From Paraglomus occultum (taxonomy: Eukaryota; Glomeromycota; Glomeromycetes; Paraglomerales; Paraglomeraceae), in the NCBI GenBank assembly GCA_910592205.1, contig CAJVPJ010001329.1:1-10449 (forward strand): DNA of 10,449 nt. Direction: 5' to 3'. Made by a program: the position numbers and the translations under genes. The notes below the pieces were generated by a model. The model was not told the DNA's origin. It was given only the letters and a program-made list of their open reading frames with translations, and did no database searches. This document shows, piece by piece, positions 7,711-10,449 of this stretch. Numbering within the stretch: position 1 is the first letter of the stretch; the number at the start of each line of letters is the position of its first letter.

Positions 7711-7851
7711 CCCGGCAATTACTTCCCTGACAATTATTTCGACAATTCCTGCTAAAATTATCTTAGTGCCGAAATATTTATTGGGAATAATTGTCGAGGA
7801 AATGACCTGTCAGGGAAATGAGGTGTTGGGGAAGTAATTGTCGGGGAAATG
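7711..7851. repeat. Foldback/MITE-like repeat built on a GACAATTACTTCC motif
   Basis: The left arm CCCGGCAATTACTTCCC (7711-7727) is complementary at 16 of 17 positions to GGGAAGTAATTGTCGGG (7829-7845). Further blocks, CCCTGACA (left) with TGTCAGGG (right) and CGACAATT with AATTGTCG, match in inverted order, and a unit like TTCCCCGACAATTACTTCC recurs several times. The result is a long imperfect hairpin made of a repeated short motif. I recall similar motifs being frequent in Rhizophagus DNA, but this was not checked. No target-site duplication was identified. Confidence 0.6.
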
Positions 7852-9351
7852 AACTAGACCCATAGATATAAATAAACCGTTATGTCGAACATATCTTGAG
7901 TTTGCTGTATCAGATTTTCGATAAAACGGATTGTCACAATATAACAAATTTTATGGCCTGTCCCGTGGAATCTGATACATTGGCTTTCACTGTGTAATCA
8001 ATACATGGAGCCGCTAGTGCAACGGCTATTGAACGTTAAGAAGTGCAAATTGTCCCTCATTTTGATATTTTAATGTAATTGTCCTTTTGAACAGCTCTTT
8101 GTCTTTAAATAAATTGATTGTTGTACTTATTATTATACAGTGGTCATAAATATCCGGAATTTAATCTCACAAACGAAATTTTTATTTTGAGACTTAACTT
8201 TCGTATATATGTACCAAAAACGGTTACTAACTATGTACAAAATTTCAATAATTTATTTTTCCCCCTCCAGCTTAATTCGCTTTGCAACACGGTTTGTCAT
8301 ACTATTCGCTAACATAATATTAAAGAAAATTTCAATACTGAATTAAGATTTAAGTATTGAACGCCTTTTATTTTATTTTATCCTACTGTACTCGATCTTT
8401 TCACAACCTCAACAATATAATTTGCACAATCTACTGTCATATTATGGCCGCAAATTACTGATGCTAAATAAAATAAATGATGGCGTTTTTTTTACTCTGT
8501 CCACTCGCATTATCATAAGTAATCTTCCTACCGTTACAATTGCTTAATTCCATCGAATAACATGTTCAAAAGCAAACGCTTCTCTTGGAATCTTTTTTGA
8601 GCAACCACGTTGAAAAAAACGCATCGCTTTTTTGTATTTACTAAAACCAATTTTATTCATTGTTTTTATATGCTGGTAATTATATATATTTTTTCCAGAC
8701 TTACTGTAGTGTTTACCAGTTTCTTTATGAATAGGAATAAAATTTGCATTGTTTATCTCCGAGAACTATTACTCGTTCTTAAGTATCAAAGAACTTAATT
8801 TCAGATTCTGAACAAGGACTCTAAATGTGCATTTTATTCACAAACGGTAAATCTAATATCAACGTCTCGTTATGCTACAGCCTGACAATATGTACAAATA
8901 AAGGCTTAGTAAAAGTTGTTGCGAAAAATATTCAACACTACGTTATTGAAAGTTTGCATTTATGATCCACGTGTGTTGAAGCACATTTTTTTCTCATTCA
9001 ACATAATTAAAAAGTCCTTCAATTATCAGAATCTGGCATTTGAAAGCACATTATAATCTTTTTTATCAGTTCCCCAACTGGTACATGTCAGGCAACGTAA
9101 TATTAGCTATTGGAAAGGGTCTTATGGTCGCAGCCGTTTAATTGTTCATTCATATTTTCATTAGCTTTACATCCATGTTCAAAGTCTATATATATTTCGA
9201 ACCAGCAGGGTTTTCAGGCATTGGGTACCGCTGATGTACACTCTCTTGACAAAGTTACGAGACTGTTCTAAAATTTGCTAGTAAAACATATGAAAAAAAC
9301 GTTTTTTCGAAAGTCTGTAAATACTATGTAACTGGTAATAGTTTTTGAAAC
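7852..9351. other. Long AT-rich stretch without supported genes
   Basis: About 25-32% GC. Open frames of 60-odd codons (8118-8312 and 8610-8798) are rich in F, I, N, Y and K, as expected from AT-rich non-coding DNA, and show no domain. The only structured items seen are the hairpin at 8331-8361 and homopolymer runs. Confidence 0.55.
8331..8361. repeat. Perfect 9-bp inverted repeat
   Basis: TTCAATACT (8331-8339) and AGTATTGAA (8353-8361) are exact reverse complements around a 13-nt loop. In AT-rich DNA such hairpins arise easily, so its meaning is uncertain. Confidence 0.5.
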
Positions 9352-9353
9352 TA

Positions 9354-9672
9354 CCGTAAACTCTCATGAATAAGAGCCCCCCAGTTATTATATCACGTAA
9401 GAAAAGATGAACATAGCTTACAAAAGAAACTAACTTATTCATTCTCTGACCTTATTTTCATTTGGCTGATCATCTTATGATCATTTTGATCGCCCCAACG
9501 TTGATAACTATCCCCATATATGATATATGCAGCTCGTGATTATGTAATAAACGAAAATAACGCGGGCAACTGCTACGTGACGATGGGTGGCTTAAAAACA
9601 ATGCAAAATGATCTACAACCAACCCATCCATGAATAAGATGAAGGGGGGCCCTTATTCATGAGAGTTTACGG
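9354..9672. mobile_element. MITE, 319 bp, with 29-bp terminal inverted repeats and TA duplication
   Basis: The left terminus, beginning CCGTAAACTCTCATGAATAA (9354-9382), and the right terminus (9644-9672, reverse complement) agree at 28 of 29 positions; the sole difference is an A/G before the run of C. The element is bounded by TA at 9352-9353 and TA at 9673-9674, the target duplication typical of Tc1/mariner transposons. It is too short to encode a transposase, so it would depend on one elsewhere. The right end also has an internal hairpin: CATGAATAAG (9629-9638) pairs with CTTATTCATG (9652-9661), reusing the terminal motif. The near-identity of the termini suggests fairly recent movement. 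Confidence 0.85.
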
Positions 9673-9674
9673 TA

Positions 9675-9911
9675 ATTGACTGGGCTGTTCGAGTAAAATT
9701 TAAAACACATTATTATATAAAGTTAAAGTGTAATAAATGATAATTAATGCTTTCATGTTCTAACCCAATACTCGTTATTATGTTGCTATTTTTTTTTTCA
9801 AAAGTACAATCAATTATTTTCAAAACCATATAAAAATTATTATTACTTACACAGTGTTTGACAAGAGGTGTTTCACTAGAGCAGTCTCGTGACTTTGGTC
9901 AGCTGCATATG
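9675..9911. other. AT-rich spacer before the right gene
   Basis: Very AT-rich, with poly-T and poly-A runs and no coding frame of note. It is upstream of the right-hand gene and would contain its distal promoter; no specific site is recognised. Confidence 0.4.
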
Positions 9912-10441
9912 TGCGATGTAACACAAGTATTAAAGCACGAATATTTGTTTCAACTTGAAAACTTTCTAATTCAAACTGTTACCATGTCGTTAGGATCAGA
10001 GACTCTTAATAATCCAGCCATTGGCAACTTGATCCAATCCTGTTACGTGAATAAACGCAATAAACTTGACTGGATACCTTACGAAGAAATCACCAACGTA
10101 ACGCCTGCTCAAATTGACAACGTCTACTACGCTATTCAGAAACCTTATCGTGCAATAACGCTGGTATTACTTGGAAGTAGCGAAGAATGCACACCAACGC
10201 TTGTGAGTGAGTTTGCTAGGATATACTCACTTCCAACACACAAGTACGATAACGATGACAATAACTTTAGACGATACTCCACATGGCTTAAGGAACGCAA
10301 CGAACTCATAAATGGTTTTACCGAACGCAACAACAACTATTACATGGTTGCTCATAAACTCTTTTACCGTTGTTATTTTCGATATGGCTTCTGCTCCACA
10401 TGTGGAATACTCCGATGTAGTCCCGTGTGGTGCATTTGTGG
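9912..10441. repeat. Right arm of the large imperfect inverted repeat
   Basis: Inverted counterpart of 1-545. Homology begins about 70 bp upstream of the right-hand start codon and runs to 10441, eight bases before the window end. Conserved upstream blocks suggest that the core promoter was duplicated together with the gene. Confidence 0.8.
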
Positions 10442-10449
10442 TTATAAAC
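9984..10449 (+). CDS. Partial gene: N-terminal part of a cysteine-rich, zinc-ribbon-like fungal family protein (copy B)
   Basis: An ATG at 9984 in good context (TTACCATGT) opens a frame of 155 codons that leaves the window at its right edge, so the C-terminus is missing. Residues 1-53 begin MSLGSETLNNPAIGN and contain a Y/N/K-rich segment; residues 60-88 form the best conserved part against copy A. The end carries C137, C140, C145, C150 and C152 in a C-x2-C-x4-C-x4-C-x-C pattern, likely to bind metal. No signal peptide or membrane segment is seen. Differences from copy A are mostly conservative and indels are multiples of three, so both copies appear to have been under coding constraint. The family looks like one amplified in Rhizophagus; what the rest of the protein does cannot be seen here. 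Confidence 0.88.
   Translation, partial: MSLGSETLNNPAIGNLIQSCYVNKRNKLDWIPYEEITNVTPAQIDNVYYAIQKPYRAITLVLLGSSEECTPTLVSEFARIYSLPTHKYDNDDNNFRRYSTWLKERNELINGFTERNNNYYMVAHKLFYRCYFRYGFCSTCGILRCSPVWCICGYK

Noticed and set aside
10145-10336. Minus-strand open frame of 63 codons
   Set aside because: It is antisense to the clear plus-strand gene beginning at 9984.
1-10449. CRISPR array, prokaryotic operon or bacterial promoter and terminator signals
   Set aside because: No regularly spaced repeats and no ribosome binding sites; gene structure and repeats point to a eukaryote.

Overview
The window looks like nuclear DNA of an arbuscular mycorrhizal fungus (Glomeromycotina, most likely Rhizophagus). The reasons are an AT-rich background near 30% GC, many short repeats and hairpins with few intact genes, and two partial genes at the window ends. 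Those two genes match, from memory, a large Rhizophagus family of proteins with a cysteine-rich zinc-ribbon-like motif. The taxonomic call is by recognition only and was not checked by a search.

Layout. Positions 1-461 (minus strand) and 9984-10449 (plus strand) are the 5' parts of two paralogous genes. They point outwards, away from each other, and run off the window. With their upstream DNA they form an imperfect inverted repeat of about 0.53-0.55 kb. The outermost 63 bp of the two arms are identical, so the window may be a contig that stopped in a multicopy family.

Between the arms I find no intact gene of ordinary size. 546-1300 is AT-rich with small hairpins. 1497-2740 holds stretches that read like protein in shifting frames with scattered stops, as an old decayed gene would. 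A GC-rich island (about 3180-5330, near 48% GC) follows. It contains a clear group I intron catalytic core (about 3571-4080), with matching P3, P4/P5, P7, P8 and P9 elements. Downstream of the core, an eroded open reading frame (4092-5323) could be a dead homing endonuclease, although no endonuclease motif is recognisable. A short open frame with a CxxC motif (5277-5402) follows the island and could be the downstream exon of the host gene.

5400-9980 is AT-rich spacer with a palindrome (5700-5788), two weak coding relics (5928-6059 and 7453-7710), short tandem repeats, a hairpin repeat (7711-7851) and a well-defined MITE (9354-9672) with 29-bp terminal inverted repeats and TA target duplication.

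The genes do not form an operon or pathway. The most interesting item is the group I intron, because nuclear group I introns are nearly always in rDNA and no rRNA is recognisable around this one. An endogenous giant-virus segment or a transferred mitochondrial piece would be natural sources, but neither is shown by the sequence.
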